Shown here one piece after another: positions 1 through 7,882 of a DNA stretch of 11,561 nt. The DNA lies in the NCBI GenBank assembly GCA_017515925.1, contig JAFWEB010000038.1:1-11561 (forward strand), written 5' to 3'. The stretch is from Candidatus Saccharimonadota bacterium (lineage in GTDB: Bacteria > Patescibacteriota > Saccharimonadia > Saccharimonadales > Saccharimonadaceae). The translations under genes were made by a program, and so were the position numbers. Position 1 is the stretch's first letter. Each line of letters starts with the position of its first letter. Below the pieces are notes generated by a model, which saw nothing but the letters and a program-made list of their open reading frames with translations, was not told where the DNA came from and did no database searches.

Positions 1-1185
1 GTCACAAAGTGTAGTACCGGTAGTAGTGTCTTTCAAACCCACAACTGCAGCGATATCGCCAGCGGTAACTTCGTCGATATCATCACGCTTATCAGCAAAC
101 ATACGAACGATACGGCCAACGCGTTCCTTGTTGCCAGTAGTAGCGTTAAGAATATAAGAACCTGATTTCAAAACACCAGCATAAACGCGGATAAAGATTA
201 GCTTGCCTACGAATGGGTCGGTAGCAATCTTAAATGCTAGAGCAGTTAGAGGCTCTTTGTCGTCAGCTTTGCGGATGATTTCATCACCAGTCTTTGGATC
301 GGTGCCAACGGTCTGACCCTGGTCACGATCAAGTGGAGATGGAAGATAGTCGGCCATGAGATCTAGAACCTTCTCGACAATCACACCACGGCCATCACCA
401 CCGGTAACTAGGAAGAAGTCACCATCAAGTACGCGCTTTCTTAATGCGGCCTTGAGCTCATCAATGGTGATTGCGTCTTCGCCTTCATTGAAGTATTTCT
501 CCATCAATTTTTCGTCTGCCTGGACAGCTTCTTCTACAAGCATTGCGCGAGCATTTTTGGCTTTTTCTACCATATCAGCTGGGATTTCGCCAACGGTAAG
601 CTCGTGATCAGCGTAATCTTTGTAGGTGTAAGCCTTCATATCAACGAGGTCTACTACACCGCAAATGTCCTTTTCGAAGCCAATTGGAAGATGAATAGCA
701 ACAGCGTTCTTAGATAGACGCTTATGAATAGAATCAAGAGATTTGTAGAAGTCACCACCAGTCTGGTTAATTTTGTTAACAAAACAGATACGAGGGACGC
801 CATATTTAGTAGCCTGGCGCCAAACTGTTTCAGACTGAGCCTCAACACCCATCTTACCGTCAAAGACCACAACTGCACCATCGAGGACGCGAAGAGAACG
901 CTCCACCTCAGCGGTAAAGTCGATGTGGCCCGGGGTATCGATAATATTAATCTGATGACCTTTCCAGTAAGCAGTAACAGCAGCGGATGTAATTGTAATA
1001 CCGCGTTCCTTTTCCTGCTCCATCCAGTCGGTAGTAGCACCACCGGTATCACCCTTCACTAGGTCGATCTTGTGCTTGAGACCTGTGCGATACAAAATCG
1101 CCTCTGATGTGGTAGTCTTACCAGCATCAATATGCGCAATAATACCAATATTGCGAAACTTTGATAAATCTTTGACTTCTGCCAT
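1..1185 (-). CDS. fusA: Translation elongation factor G (EF-G), N-terminal 395 residues; 3' part lies outside the window
   Basis: EF-G is the GTPase that moves tRNAs and mRNA through the ribosome after peptide bond formation. The reading frame shows the P-loop AHIDAGKTT (residues 17-25), switch I RGITI (61-65) and DTPGH (83-87), then YLPSPLD at the end of the G domain and the start of domain II ([10 protein letters not shown] onwards). EF-G is usually about 690-700 residues, so a little over half is present. The ATG at 1185 is supported by AAAGGAG six to twelve bases upstream and by the usual EF-G opening. Two guanine-recognition motifs are unusual. NKxD reads NKIN (137-140), and the G5 loop, normally GSAxKNKG, reads TGGDGRG (261-267). 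The gene follows gatB and is not in an rpsL-rpsG-tuf cluster here. Family assignment is certain; the effect of the motif changes is unknown. Confidence 0.97.
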   Translation of the reverse strand, partial: MAEVKDLSKFRNIGIIAHIDAGKTTTSEAILYRTGLKHKIDLVKGDTGGATTDWMEQEKERGITITSAAVTAYWKGHQINIIDTPGHIDFTAEVERSLRVLDGAVVVFDGKMGVEAQSETVWRQATKYGVPRICFVNKINQTGGDFYKSLDSIHKRLSKNAVAIHLPIGFEKDICGVVDLVDMKAYTYKDYADHELTVGEIPADMVEKAKNARAMLVEEAVQADEKLMEKYFNEGEDAITIDELKAALRKRVLDGDFFLVTGGDGRGVIVEKVLDLMADYLPSPLDRDQGQTVGTDPKTGDEIIRKADDKEPLTALAFKIATDPFVGKLIFIRVYAGVLKSGSYILNATTGNKERVGRIVRMFADKRDDIDEVTAGDIAAVVGLKDTTTGTTLCD

Positions 1186-1227
1186 ATTCTCCTTTATTCG
1201 GACATTAAAAATATAAACGTTGCATCC

Positions 1228-1257
1228 ATTTTACCATAAAATATACCGGTTTGACAA
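1228..1257 (-). promoter_or_regulatory. Sigma-70 type promoter of fusA
   Basis: On the minus strand a TTGTCA box (1252-1257) and a TAAAAT box (1228-1233) are separated by exactly 18 bp. Each differs from consensus at one base. Transcription would start near 1221, giving a leader of about 35 nt that ends in the AAAGGAG ribosome binding site. The -35 box lies only a few bases beyond the gatB stop codon and no terminator hairpin intervenes, so fusA may also receive read-through from the gat operon. Confidence 0.65.
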
Positions 1258-1263
1258 GAGAAA

Positions 1264-2676
1264 TTATTGTAGTTTTTGCTTCAAGATTTGCTGTGCAGCA
1301 CCTGGGTTGGCTTTACCACGTGATGCTTTCATTACTTGGCCAACCAAGAATCCAAGAACTTTTTCAGAACCAGCTTTATAATCAGCTACTGCCTGAGCGC
1401 AAGCCGGATCGGCAATTACGCCATCTACGATTGCTTCAAGTGCGCCAGTGTCATTTTCCTGAATCACATTTAACTCTTTGGCGATATTACAAGTATCCTT
1501 GGTCTTCATTTGTGGATCAAATAATTTAGCGAAAACCTCTTTCATACCAGTAGAAGAGAGTTCACCTTTTTCTTTCATTTCGCTCAAATCTTCTAGCTGT
1601 TTCCCTGTTGGGAGCTGTTCTAGCATTTCGCTGGATTTTTCTTCGGCTAGGAGGACGGATGAGAAAAGATTTGCAATATTCTTGATAGATTTATCTGACA
1701 ACTCGCCGAGTTTGCCCATCAACTGTGGGTAATCAAGTAATACCTCTAGAGTGTCATTCGGGATCACGCCGCCAAACTTTTCACGATAATCATTTGGAAG
1801 CATTGGAACTTTTTCCATCTCCTCTTTAATGAATTCTTCACTCAGCTTGATTGGTGGAATATCTGGCTCTGGCATATAACGATAATCCTTGGCCTCTTCC
1901 TTGCTGCGCTGACCAGTAGTTTCGCCCGTAGCATCATTCCAGCCAAGAGTTTCCTGAATCACCTTTTCGCCACTGTCTAGCAATTTACTCTGGCGCTTGA
2001 TTTCATACTCAATGGCACGTTCTACTGAACGGAAGGAGTTGAGATTCTTTACCTCTGTCCTAGTACCAAGTTCTTTCGCACCCTCTGGTGCAAGAGAAGT
2101 ATTCACATCAAAACGCATATTACCGTTATATAGGTCGCCATTGGTCACTCCGGCATAGCACATTAGTCTCCAAAGCTCTTTACAATAATCACGCGCGTCC
2201 GCAGATGAGTGAATATCTGGCATACTGACGATTTCAATTAGAGGTGTATCTACACGATTCAAATCTACTAGAGAATAAGTATCGAAATGCGTCAACTTGC
2301 CAGCATCACCCTCTAGGTGAGCATGCTCAATACGGATTTTAGTGCCAGATGGGAGTTCTACATAGCCCTCGCCAATGATAGGATGGTAAAACTGAGTAAT
2401 CTGGAAACCTTTTGGAGAATCTGGATAGAAATAATGTTTGCGATCAAAACGGGAATATTGATTGATTTTACAGTTCATTGCTTTGCCAGCACGAATTGCG
2501 TATTTAATTGCCTCGCCGTTGAGTCTAGGTAGCATACCAGGCAAAGCGTAATCCACAGGCGACACGCAGGAATTTGGCTCTTTACCACGAGCATCATTAT
2601 CTACTTCAGAAAATAGTTTTGTCTTGGTTGAAAGCTGTACGTGACATTCAATACCGATAGTTGGATAATATTTCAT
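1264..2676 (-). CDS. gatB: Asp/Glu-tRNA amidotransferase subunit B (GatB)
   Basis: GatB is the tRNA-binding and kinase subunit of GatCAB. It phosphorylates misacylated Glu-tRNA(Gln) or Asp-tRNA(Asn), which is then amidated with ammonia made by GatA. The 470-residue length is normal. The N-terminal cradle has IGIECHVQL, with the Mg-site residues E10 and H12, then EPNS, ALPGMLP, FDRKHYFYPD and DLNRVDTPLIEIVS. The C-terminal YqeY-like tail ends in GFLVGQVMKASRGKANP. The two CxxC zinc motifs found in some GatBs are absent, as in several functional homologues. The HMEEDAGK motif reads HLEGDAGK, so the second acidic residue is G123. The start codon shares one base with the stop of the upstream gene (TAATG) and has GGAG eight bases before it, which implies translational coupling. 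Confidence 0.97.
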   Translation of the reverse strand: MKYYPTIGIECHVQLSTKTKLFSEVDNDARGKEPNSCVSPVDYALPGMLPRLNGEAIKYAIRAGKAMNCKINQYSRFDRKHYFYPDSPKGFQITQFYHPIIGEGYVELPSGTKIRIEHAHLEGDAGKLTHFDTYSLVDLNRVDTPLIEIVSMPDIHSSADARDYCKELWRLMCYAGVTNGDLYNGNMRFDVNTSLAPEGAKELGTRTEVKNLNSFRSVERAIEYEIKRQSKLLDSGEKVIQETLGWNDATGETTGQRSKEEAKDYRYMPEPDIPPIKLSEEFIKEEMEKVPMLPNDYREKFGGVIPNDTLEVLLDYPQLMGKLGELSDKSIKNIANLFSSVLLAEEKSSEMLEQLPTGKQLEDLSEMKEKGELSSTGMKEVFAKLFDPQMKTKDTCNIAKELNVIQENDTGALEAIVDGVIADPACAQAVADYKAGSEKVLGFLVGQVMKASRGKANPGAAQQILKQKLQ

Positions 2677-3095
2677 TAGATCGCTCCTAAATCTTTTAGT
2701 GCCTGCTTGTAGCTAGAAAGTGCGCGTTTGGTCTGAGTATATTCTGGACTAAATCCGTGCTCGTGGGCAATTTGATTACGCATCTTGTGTGCGTGCCAAA
2801 CAGAGTTTAGCTGGGTAAAATGGTTTCCGGATTTTTTTAATCTTTCGCCCATAGTTTTACCTGGGATTCCCATCTCGGCCATAGCTTTGTCTAGTAATTT
2901 ATCTGCTTCAATAATTGCGCCATTATAGGTGGCTTTGTTCTCTTTTTGGAGACTATTTTCGATATGAAGCCAGTCAGATTGATAAGCGTCTTTGTCAAAT
3001 TCATAATTGCGTCTAGCAGTCAGAGAAATCGCTACGAATACAAAAATACCAACAATCGCAATCGCAGCCAAAAGTAGAAATACCGATCCGTCCAT
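2676..3095 (-). CDS. Membrane-anchored HEPN-like small protein inserted in the gat operon
   Basis: The 139-residue product has one hydrophobic helix at residues 5-27, a basic stop-transfer RR (28-29), and a soluble helical domain predicted to face the cytoplasm. Visible features are EADKLLD (63-69), GKTMGERLK (79-87) and W-x-AHKMRNQIAHEHGF (100-115). RNQIAH (106-111) fits the R-x4-H pattern of HEPN domains, many of which are RNases or RNA-binding. I recall similar proteins as uncharacterised families in CPR genomes but cannot name one. The gene overlaps gatA and gatB by one base at each end and has a strong GGAGG site before its ATG, so it should be made together with GatCAB. A role in tRNA or ribosome-linked RNA metabolism is only an inference; a simple structural membrane protein is also possible. 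Confidence 0.85.
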   Translation of the reverse strand: MDGSVFLLLAAIAIVGIFVFVAISLTARRNYEFDKDAYQSDWLHIENSLQKENKATYNGAIIEADKLLDKAMAEMGIPGKTMGERLKKSGNHFTQLNSVWHAHKMRNQIAHEHGFSPEYTQTKRALSSYKQALKDLGAI

Positions 3096-4489
3096 TATGC
3101 GCCCTCCTTATCTAAAGAATTACCAATTTTACCAGCAAAAGCAAGCAAACTCTTGTCGCTTCTGCGTGGGCCGATTAGCTGCAAACCGAGTGGAAGACCA
3201 GATTCGGTTTTGCCTACTGGAATTGCCACGCCAGGCACACCAGCCAGATTCAATGTCACAGATAGGATATCTTCCATATACATTGCCACTGGATCGTTGA
3301 CCTTTTCGCCAATCTTAAATGCTGGATTTGGTGAAACTGGAGCAAGGATTACATCGCATTTTTTGAATGCATCTTCAAATGCCTGAATGATGAGGGTGCG
3401 TGCTTTCATCGCCTTCAAGAAATAAGCATCATAAAAACCACTGGACAATACGAAATTTCCCACCATGATACGACGCTTGTTCTCTGGCATGAAACCATCA
3501 CTACGAGTTTTGCCAAATATTTCATCTACCGCCTTGGCTTCATCGGAACGATAGCCATAACGAATGCCGTCATAGCGAGAAAGATTAGATGTAACCTCGG
3601 CCGGACAGATAATGTAATAGACCGCTAGGGCGTATTTTAGAATTGGCATTTCTAGATCGACAATTTCATAGCCATCAGATTTGAGCTCGTCTAGTTTTTG
3701 CTTCAAGGCGCCACGAATAGTTGAATCAATAGCATCAGAATCAAAATCTTTGATCACGCCGATTTTCTTTGGCTCTTTCACCTCTCTATTTACATAATAA
3801 TCTGGCAATGTTGTCAAGTCTTTTGGATCTTGACCAGCACAGATCTCCATGAGCAAATCTAGGTCTTCTGCGCTTCTAGCAAGGAAACCTACACAATCTA
3901 AGCTACTTGCCATTGCCACTACGCCATAACGAGAGATAGTGCCATAAGTTGGCTTGATACCATAAATTCCGTTGAATGATGCAGGCTGGCGGATAGAGCC
4001 ACCAGTATCGGTACCAGTTGCAAATGGCACAATATCAAGTGCCACTGCTACAGCTGAGCCACCAGAAGAACCACCGGCCACACGAGTAGTATCGGCAGAG
4101 TTTTTAGTAACGCCAAAATATGAATTCTCCGTAGAAGAACCATGCGCAAAAGCATCCAGATTGACGCGGCCAATCATAATTGCGCCTTCTTTTTCTAGCT
4201 TCTCTATAGCGGTTGCATCAAGTGGAGCTTTGAGTGGCTCTAGAATCTTGGATGCAGCAGTAGTTGCACCTTGTTTGCTGAGGAAGTTGTCTTTACACGC
4301 ATATGGAACACCGGCAAGGCGCCCCACTTTTTCACCTTTTGCGATTTTCGCATCAATTTCTTTGGCACGGTTGAGCGCGGCCTCTTCGTTCATGGAAATG
4401 AAAATATTATAATCAGCATATTTTTTGGCTTTGTCAAGCGCTTCTTGTACGAGGCTGACAGCACTAATTTCTTTACTTGCAATCTTCAT
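3095..4489 (-). CDS. gatA: Asp/Glu-tRNA amidotransferase subunit A (GatA)
   Basis: GatA is the glutaminase of GatCAB and supplies ammonia to GatB through an internal tunnel. It belongs to the amidase-signature family. The full Lys-Ser-Ser triad is visible: K66 in YACKDN, S141 in GGSSGGS and S165 in TDTGGSIRQP. The 75- and 24-residue spacings match those of Staphylococcus aureus GatA. The 464-residue protein is a little shorter than usual because the N terminus begins directly at the KEISAVSLVQ helix. No upstream ATG exists in this frame before a stop at 4508, so the start at 4489 is firm. The ATG overlaps the gatC stop (TAATG), and its own stop overlaps the next start in the same way. It is essential where Gln-tRNA or Asn-tRNA synthetase is missing. 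Confidence 0.97.
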   Translation of the reverse strand: MKIASKEISAVSLVQEALDKAKKYADYNIFISMNEEAALNRAKEIDAKIAKGEKVGRLAGVPYACKDNFLSKQGATTAASKILEPLKAPLDATAIEKLEKEGAIMIGRVNLDAFAHGSSTENSYFGVTKNSADTTRVAGGSSGGSAVAVALDIVPFATGTDTGGSIRQPASFNGIYGIKPTYGTISRYGVVAMASSLDCVGFLARSAEDLDLLMEICAGQDPKDLTTLPDYYVNREVKEPKKIGVIKDFDSDAIDSTIRGALKQKLDELKSDGYEIVDLEMPILKYALAVYYIICPAEVTSNLSRYDGIRYGYRSDEAKAVDEIFGKTRSDGFMPENKRRIMVGNFVLSSGFYDAYFLKAMKARTLIIQAFEDAFKKCDVILAPVSPNPAFKIGEKVNDPVAMYMEDILSVTLNLAGVPGVAIPVGKTESGLPLGLQLIGPRRSDKSLLAFAGKIGNSLDKEGA

Positions 4490-4794
4490 TATAATACCTT
4501 TGGAACCTTAATTTGATTATCTTGAGTACCAATATTTCCCTGATAGGCTGGGACTAGATTTAGCAATTTTTCTCTATCTGCATCCTGTGGAATAATATCG
4601 TCTTCGCGCCAGACATTTTCCATCTCAAAGACCTGATAAGTAGGCTCCACACCCTCAGTGTCCAGCTCGTTTAATTGTGAAATGTATTTGATTATATTTT
4701 CTAGATCACCCTTCAGAGATTCTGCTTCTTTGTCGCTCAAAGACAAATCAGAAAGTCCCGCAAGGTGATCAATTTCCTCGCGTGTAATTTCCAT
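4489..4794 (-). CDS. gatC: Asp/Glu-tRNA amidotransferase subunit C (GatC)
   Basis: GatC is a belt-like subunit of about 100 residues that wraps GatA and GatB together. This 101-residue protein opens with the typical EITREEIDHLAGLSDLSLSD and ELDTEGVEPTYQ. The linker then carries WREDDI before a short C-terminal tail. It is the first gene of the gatC-gatA-orf-gatB operon. There is no Shine-Dalgarno sequence before the ATG. Instead, an extended -10 box ends only 7 nt upstream, which suggests a leaderless transcript. The assignment is clear from sequence and context. Confidence 0.95.
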   Translation of the reverse strand: MEITREEIDHLAGLSDLSLSDKEAESLKGDLENIIKYISQLNELDTEGVEPTYQVFEMENVWREDDIIPQDADREKLLNLVPAYQGNIGTQDNQIKVPKVL

Positions 4795-4801
4795 CTATAT
4801 A

Positions 4802-4810
4802 ATTATATCA
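4802..4810 (-). promoter_or_regulatory. Extended -10 promoter of the gat operon, predicted leaderless
   Basis: The minus strand reads TGATATAAT, a perfect extended -10 (TG-N-TATAAT). The box ends at 4802 and the A of the gatC ATG is at 4794, the eighth base downstream. A start 6-8 nt after the box would therefore fall on or within two bases of the start codon. No convincing -35 box is seen, which is common for extended -10 promoters. Confidence 0.6.
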
Positions 4811-4824
4811 CAATAATATAGCTA

Positions 4825-4833
4825 TGTTATAAT
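4825..4833 (+). promoter_or_regulatory. Extended -10 promoter of uvrB, predicted leaderless
   Basis: TGTTATAAT (TG-N-TATAAT) ends at 4833 and the uvrB ATG begins at 4840, the seventh base downstream, which is where transcription normally starts. The six bases between are AT-only and hold no ribosome binding site. A second TATAAT (4833-4838) overlaps but is too close to the ATG to be the promoter. No lexA-like operator was recognised in the 45-bp gap. Confidence 0.6.
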
Positions 4834-4839
4834 ATAATT

Positions 4840-6870
4840 ATGCCAAAGTTTCAACTTGTATCCAAATATCAACCAACTGGCGATCAGCCAAAAGCGATTG
4901 CTCAGCTTTGTCATGGTTTGGATAATCATATCAGAGAGCAAACTTTGCTTGGCGTGACGGGTTCGGGCAAGACTTTTACTATGGCTAATGTCATCCAACA
5001 CGCTCAAAAACCTACACTAGTACTCGCGCACAACAAGACTTTGGCCGCCCAACTTTATTCTGAGTTCCGTGAGTTTTTCCCAAATAACGAAGTGCATTAT
5101 TTCGTCTCTTACTTTGATTACTATCAACCAGAAGCCTATATTGCGAGTAGTGACACTTATATCGAAAAAGATAGCGCCATCAATGATGAAATTGACCGTT
5201 TGCGACATGCGGCGACTGTTTCGCTGCTGACTCGACCAGATACTATTATTGTCGCATCGGTTTCTTGTATTTACGGCATCGGTTCACCAGACCACTATAC
5301 GGAAATGTCTCTTGCCCTTACTAAAACAGAGAGTGGCTGGATCTTGAAAGATCAATGGAAAGGAATCAATGCCGGAAATGCTGGTGTTGTGAAACAGAGT
5401 GATTTTGTGATTTATTTAGTCGCGATGCAATATCATCGTAATGATCTAGCTTTTGAGCGTGGAAATTTCCGCGTAATGGGCGACACCATTGATTTGATGC
5501 CGGCATCTGGCGAAGTGGCTTATAGATTTGAATTTGATTTTGATACTCTTGCCGAGGTAAAGATAATTGACCCACTGACGGCAGAAGTTCTAGAAAAGCC
5601 AGAACAAGTTTTCATCTTCCCAAATACTCACTATGCCACGCCAAAAGACCAAATTGACCGAGCACTTGAAACTATCAAGGCCGAATATGACGAGAGACTG
5701 GCTTTCTTTGAGAAAAATGGCAAATTCCTAGAGGCCCAGAGATTATCTCAGCGCACCAAATACGACTTGGAGATGTTAAAAGAGACAGGTTTTGTAAAAG
5801 GTATTGAAAATTATTCTCGTCATCTAGATGGCAGAAAAGCAGGAGAGCCACCGGCAACACTTATTGACTTTTTCCTAAAAGATTTTCTACTATTAGTTGA
5901 TGAATCTCACATGACCCTGCCACAAGTTCGCGGTATGTATAATGGCGACCGCGCCAGAAAAGAAGTTTTGGTAGAATATGGTTTTCGTTTGCCTAGTGCT
6001 TTGGACAACCGTCCGCTCACATTTGAAGAATTTAATTCGCATATTGAAAACGCAATTTACGTCTCTGCTACACCTGGCGAATACGAACTAGAACATTCTC
6101 CAGAGTCAGCCGAGCAAGTCATCCGTCCTACAGGCTTGCTAGATCCAGAAATTGATGTCCGCCCAACCGATGGCCAAATTGACGATCTGATGGAAGAAAT
6201 TGACCAGCGCATTGCCAAAAACCAGCGCGTGCTCGTTACTACTCTGACCAAACGTATGGCCGAGGATCTATCTGATCATCTGAAAGAGCGCGGAGTAAAG
6301 ACGGCTTACATTCATTCTGATATTGATACCTTGGAGCGTGGTGACATTTTGCGTGATTTGCGTAATGGCATATACGATGTTCTAGTAGGTATTAATCTCT
6401 TGCGTGAAGGTTTGGACTTGCCAGAAGTATCGCTCGTTGCAATCCTAGATGCTGATAAAGAAGGATTCTTGCGCTCTGAGTCGGCTTTGATCCAGACAAT
6501 TGGCCGTGCTGCTCGCCATGTAGAGGGCAAAGTAATAATGTATGCTGACCACGAAACCGAGAGCATGGAAAAAGCCATCAGCGAAACCATGCGCCGCCGT
6601 GAAATACAGCAAAAATACAACGAAGAAAATCACATTACGCCAAAGGGTATCCAAAAAGATGTGAGTGTGGGCTTGCGTGCAATTATTCCAGAAAAAGAGC
6701 AAAAAGATGCGCTCAATTTGAAGAAAGTTCCACCAGAAGAAATTCCAAAGCTAGTCAAGCAATTAGAAAGCGAAATGAAATTAGCTGCTGCGAACTTAGA
6801 ATTTGAACGCGCCGCCTCACTTCGTGATTTGATTGATGATATCAAATCTGGCAAAGCCAATCAGAAATAA
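4840..6870 (+). CDS. uvrB: Excinuclease ABC subunit B (UvrB)
   Basis: UvrB is the damage-verifying helicase-like subunit of UvrABC nucleotide excision repair. It is loaded by UvrA and then recruits UvrC. The 676-residue length is normal. Motifs in order are Walker A GVTGSGKT (38-45), the damage-probing beta-hairpin region [18 protein letters not shown], the Walker B-type LLVDESH, the UvrB signature [12 protein letters not shown], the helicase motifs [17 protein letters not shown] and QTIGRAARH, and a C-terminal UVR coiled coil ([10 protein letters not shown] to [10 protein letters not shown]) that binds UvrC. The gene is divergent from gatC and convergent with the BRO-N gene, their stop codons being 2 bp apart with no terminator between them. 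The start is fixed by the conserved [14 protein letters not shown] opening and the adjacent promoter. Confidence 0.98.
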   Translation: MPKFQLVSKYQPTGDQPKAIAQLCHGLDNHIREQTLLGVTGSGKTFTMANVIQHAQKPTLVLAHNKTLAAQLYSEFREFFPNNEVHYFVSYFDYYQPEAYIASSDTYIEKDSAINDEIDRLRHAATVSLLTRPDTIIVASVSCIYGIGSPDHYTEMSLALTKTESGWILKDQWKGINAGNAGVVKQSDFVIYLVAMQYHRNDLAFERGNFRVMGDTIDLMPASGEVAYRFEFDFDTLAEVKIIDPLTAEVLEKPEQVFIFPNTHYATPKDQIDRALETIKAEYDERLAFFEKNGKFLEAQRLSQRTKYDLEMLKETGFVKGIENYSRHLDGRKAGEPPATLIDFFLKDFLLLVDESHMTLPQVRGMYNGDRARKEVLVEYGFRLPSALDNRPLTFEEFNSHIENAIYVSATPGEYELEHSPESAEQVIRPTGLLDPEIDVRPTDGQIDDLMEEIDQRIAKNQRVLVTTLTKRMAEDLSDHLKERGVKTAYIHSDIDTLERGDILRDLRNGIYDVLVGINLLREGLDLPEVSLVAILDADKEGFLRSESALIQTIGRAARHVEGKVIMYADHETESMEKAISETMRRREIQQKYNEENHITPKGIQKDVSVGLRAIIPEKEQKDALNLKKVPPEEIPKLVKQLESEMKLAAANLEFERAASLRDLIDDIKSGKANQK

Positions 6871-6872
6871 AT

Positions 6873-7724
6873 CTACTCGCCAAAATCACTCTCAATAAGA
6901 TTATTCATTAAGTCTCTAAAATCCGTAGCGTTTTTCTTTGTTATGATTTTCTTCCCTGTTTGTGATTCTATCGCACGACGAGCGTCGCCTGCCACTTTGC
7001 CGCCACGACGAGCCACATCCTTGTGTTTATCCATGTCATCAGGCTTTTCCGCCTCAGAGATTTCTTTCGTAGATACTTCTGCTAGCATATTGAGAACTAT
7101 CTCCGATGTGCTCATATTGTCGCGGAGATTTTCCTTCTTTAGGCCTTTGTGATTCTTGTATTGCCTTGTAGTCATTCCAGACCAAGCCTTGGATATTTCA
7201 TCTGTCAAGATTGCATATTCTTTGCCCTTTTTGACACCCCTAATTCGCCATTCATCAGTCAATTCTTTGCGGACACGAATAGATAAGACCCTCTGGTGAA
7301 TCCAATCTTCGCTGTAACCCTTCTTGCGATAAGTTTCGACAGCGCGATTGATGGCAAGCTCTGGATCTATGGTTTCATCGATTCTTTCTTTGCCTACTTT
7401 TGCTAGCCACATTTTGAACGGCTCTGCTTTTTTGGATGGGATGGACTGGATAATGCGGAAAATGCCTTCTGTATCCGCCACATCCGTAGCATACCTTTTC
7501 CCATCAGAAGACATTAGCTTCAGTTGGTGACAAATTGTCACCAACTCACTCCCTTCCTCTGAAAGACGCTGCTTAAGTTTGTTCCAGTATTTTCTACCGT
7601 CTACACTATCTGTCAATACTTGCACCACATCCACCACAGAGAAGTACCATTCCTCTTTTTCTTCATCCCATACGGAGCGAATTGGCTGATTCTCAAATAA
7701 TTGCATTTTATCCTGGTTTGGCAT
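6873..7724 (-). CDS. BRO-N domain protein (phage antirepressor-like)
   Basis: The 283-residue protein begins with a BRO-N type fold. Characteristic stretches are IRSVWDEEKEEWYFSVVDVV, VDGRKYWNKLKQRL, DVADTEGIFRIIQSIPS and AEPFKMWLAKVGKERIDE. The N-terminal third is the domain found in baculovirus BRO proteins and prophage antirepressors, which binds DNA. The remainder (about 120-283) includes GYSEDWIHQR, ELTDEWRIRGV, EISKAWSGMTTRQYK and GLKKENLRDNM, and matches a long form common in bacterial mobile DNA. Its target is unknown. AAGGAG lies 7 bases before the ATG. The gene sits at the edge of the accessory island next to the repeat array, which fits a horizontally acquired gene. The family is clear; an antirepressor role here is an inference. 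Confidence 0.9.
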   Translation of the reverse strand: MPNQDKMQLFENQPIRSVWDEEKEEWYFSVVDVVQVLTDSVDGRKYWNKLKQRLSEEGSELVTICHQLKLMSSDGKRYATDVADTEGIFRIIQSIPSKKAEPFKMWLAKVGKERIDETIDPELAINRAVETYRKKGYSEDWIHQRVLSIRVRKELTDEWRIRGVKKGKEYAILTDEISKAWSGMTTRQYKNHKGLKKENLRDNMSTSEIVLNMLAEVSTKEISEAEKPDDMDKHKDVARRGGKVAGDARRAIESQTGKKIITKKNATDFRDLMNNLIESDFGE

Positions 7725-7739
7725 AAGAATTCTCCTTAT

Positions 7740-7756
7740 AAATTATTTAATAATTT
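7740..7756. repeat. 17-bp perfect palindrome upstream of the BRO-N gene
   Basis: AAATTATT and AATAATTT flank a single central T. The palindrome sits immediately upstream of the AAGGAG ribosome binding site of the BRO-N gene. This is a plausible operator or RNA hairpin position for autoregulation, but AT-rich palindromes also arise by chance. Confidence 0.4.
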
Positions 7757-7829
7757 GTTGGAGAGCACGGACTTCAGCCGAGAGGTCATCTATGGTTTAC
7801 TCGCCTCGCGGACCCTACCATGTAAACTA
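7757..7829. other. GC-richer structured intergenic stretch
   Basis: This gene-free block is clearly richer in G and C than its flanks. Two stems can be drawn: GACTTC/GAGGTC (7770-7775 with 7782-7787, loop of 6) and TGGTTTAC/GTAAACTA (7793-7800 with 7822-7829, loop of 21). Each contains one G-U pair that works only in plus-strand RNA. On the minus strand a short open stretch just upstream of the BRO-N gene reads DDLSAEVRALQQIIK before a stop at 7743-7745. It follows an in-frame stop at 7797-7799 and could be the tail of a decayed gene. I do not recognise any known RNA family here. Confidence 0.35.
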
Positions 7830-7834
7830 CCCTT

Positions 7835-7863
7835 ATGATACTCTGTTATTTTAAATAATACAA
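7835..7863 (-). promoter_or_regulatory. Possible promoter for the BRO-N gene
   Basis: On the minus strand TTGTAT (7858-7863) and TATCAT (7835-7840) are separated by 17 bp. The -10 box is one base from consensus and the -35 is weak. Use of this promoter would give a leader of about 100 nt that contains the structured stretch and the 17-bp palindrome. Confidence 0.3.
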
Positions 7864-7882
7864 GTATGAATTACAAATTTCC

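Noticed and set aside
356..1062. Plus- and minus-strand reading frames overlapping the EF-G gene
   Set aside because: The minus-strand frame from 1185 gives an unbroken EF-G with all GTPase motifs; the other frames there have no recognisable protein features.
6860..6885. Intrinsic terminator between uvrB and the BRO-N gene
   Set aside because: The two stop codons are 2 bp apart and no GC-rich stem with a T-run could be drawn around them.
7760..7820. tRNA or another known structural RNA
   Set aside because: No cloverleaf, T-loop GTTCGA-type motif or CCA end was found, and the sequence matches no RNA family I can recall.
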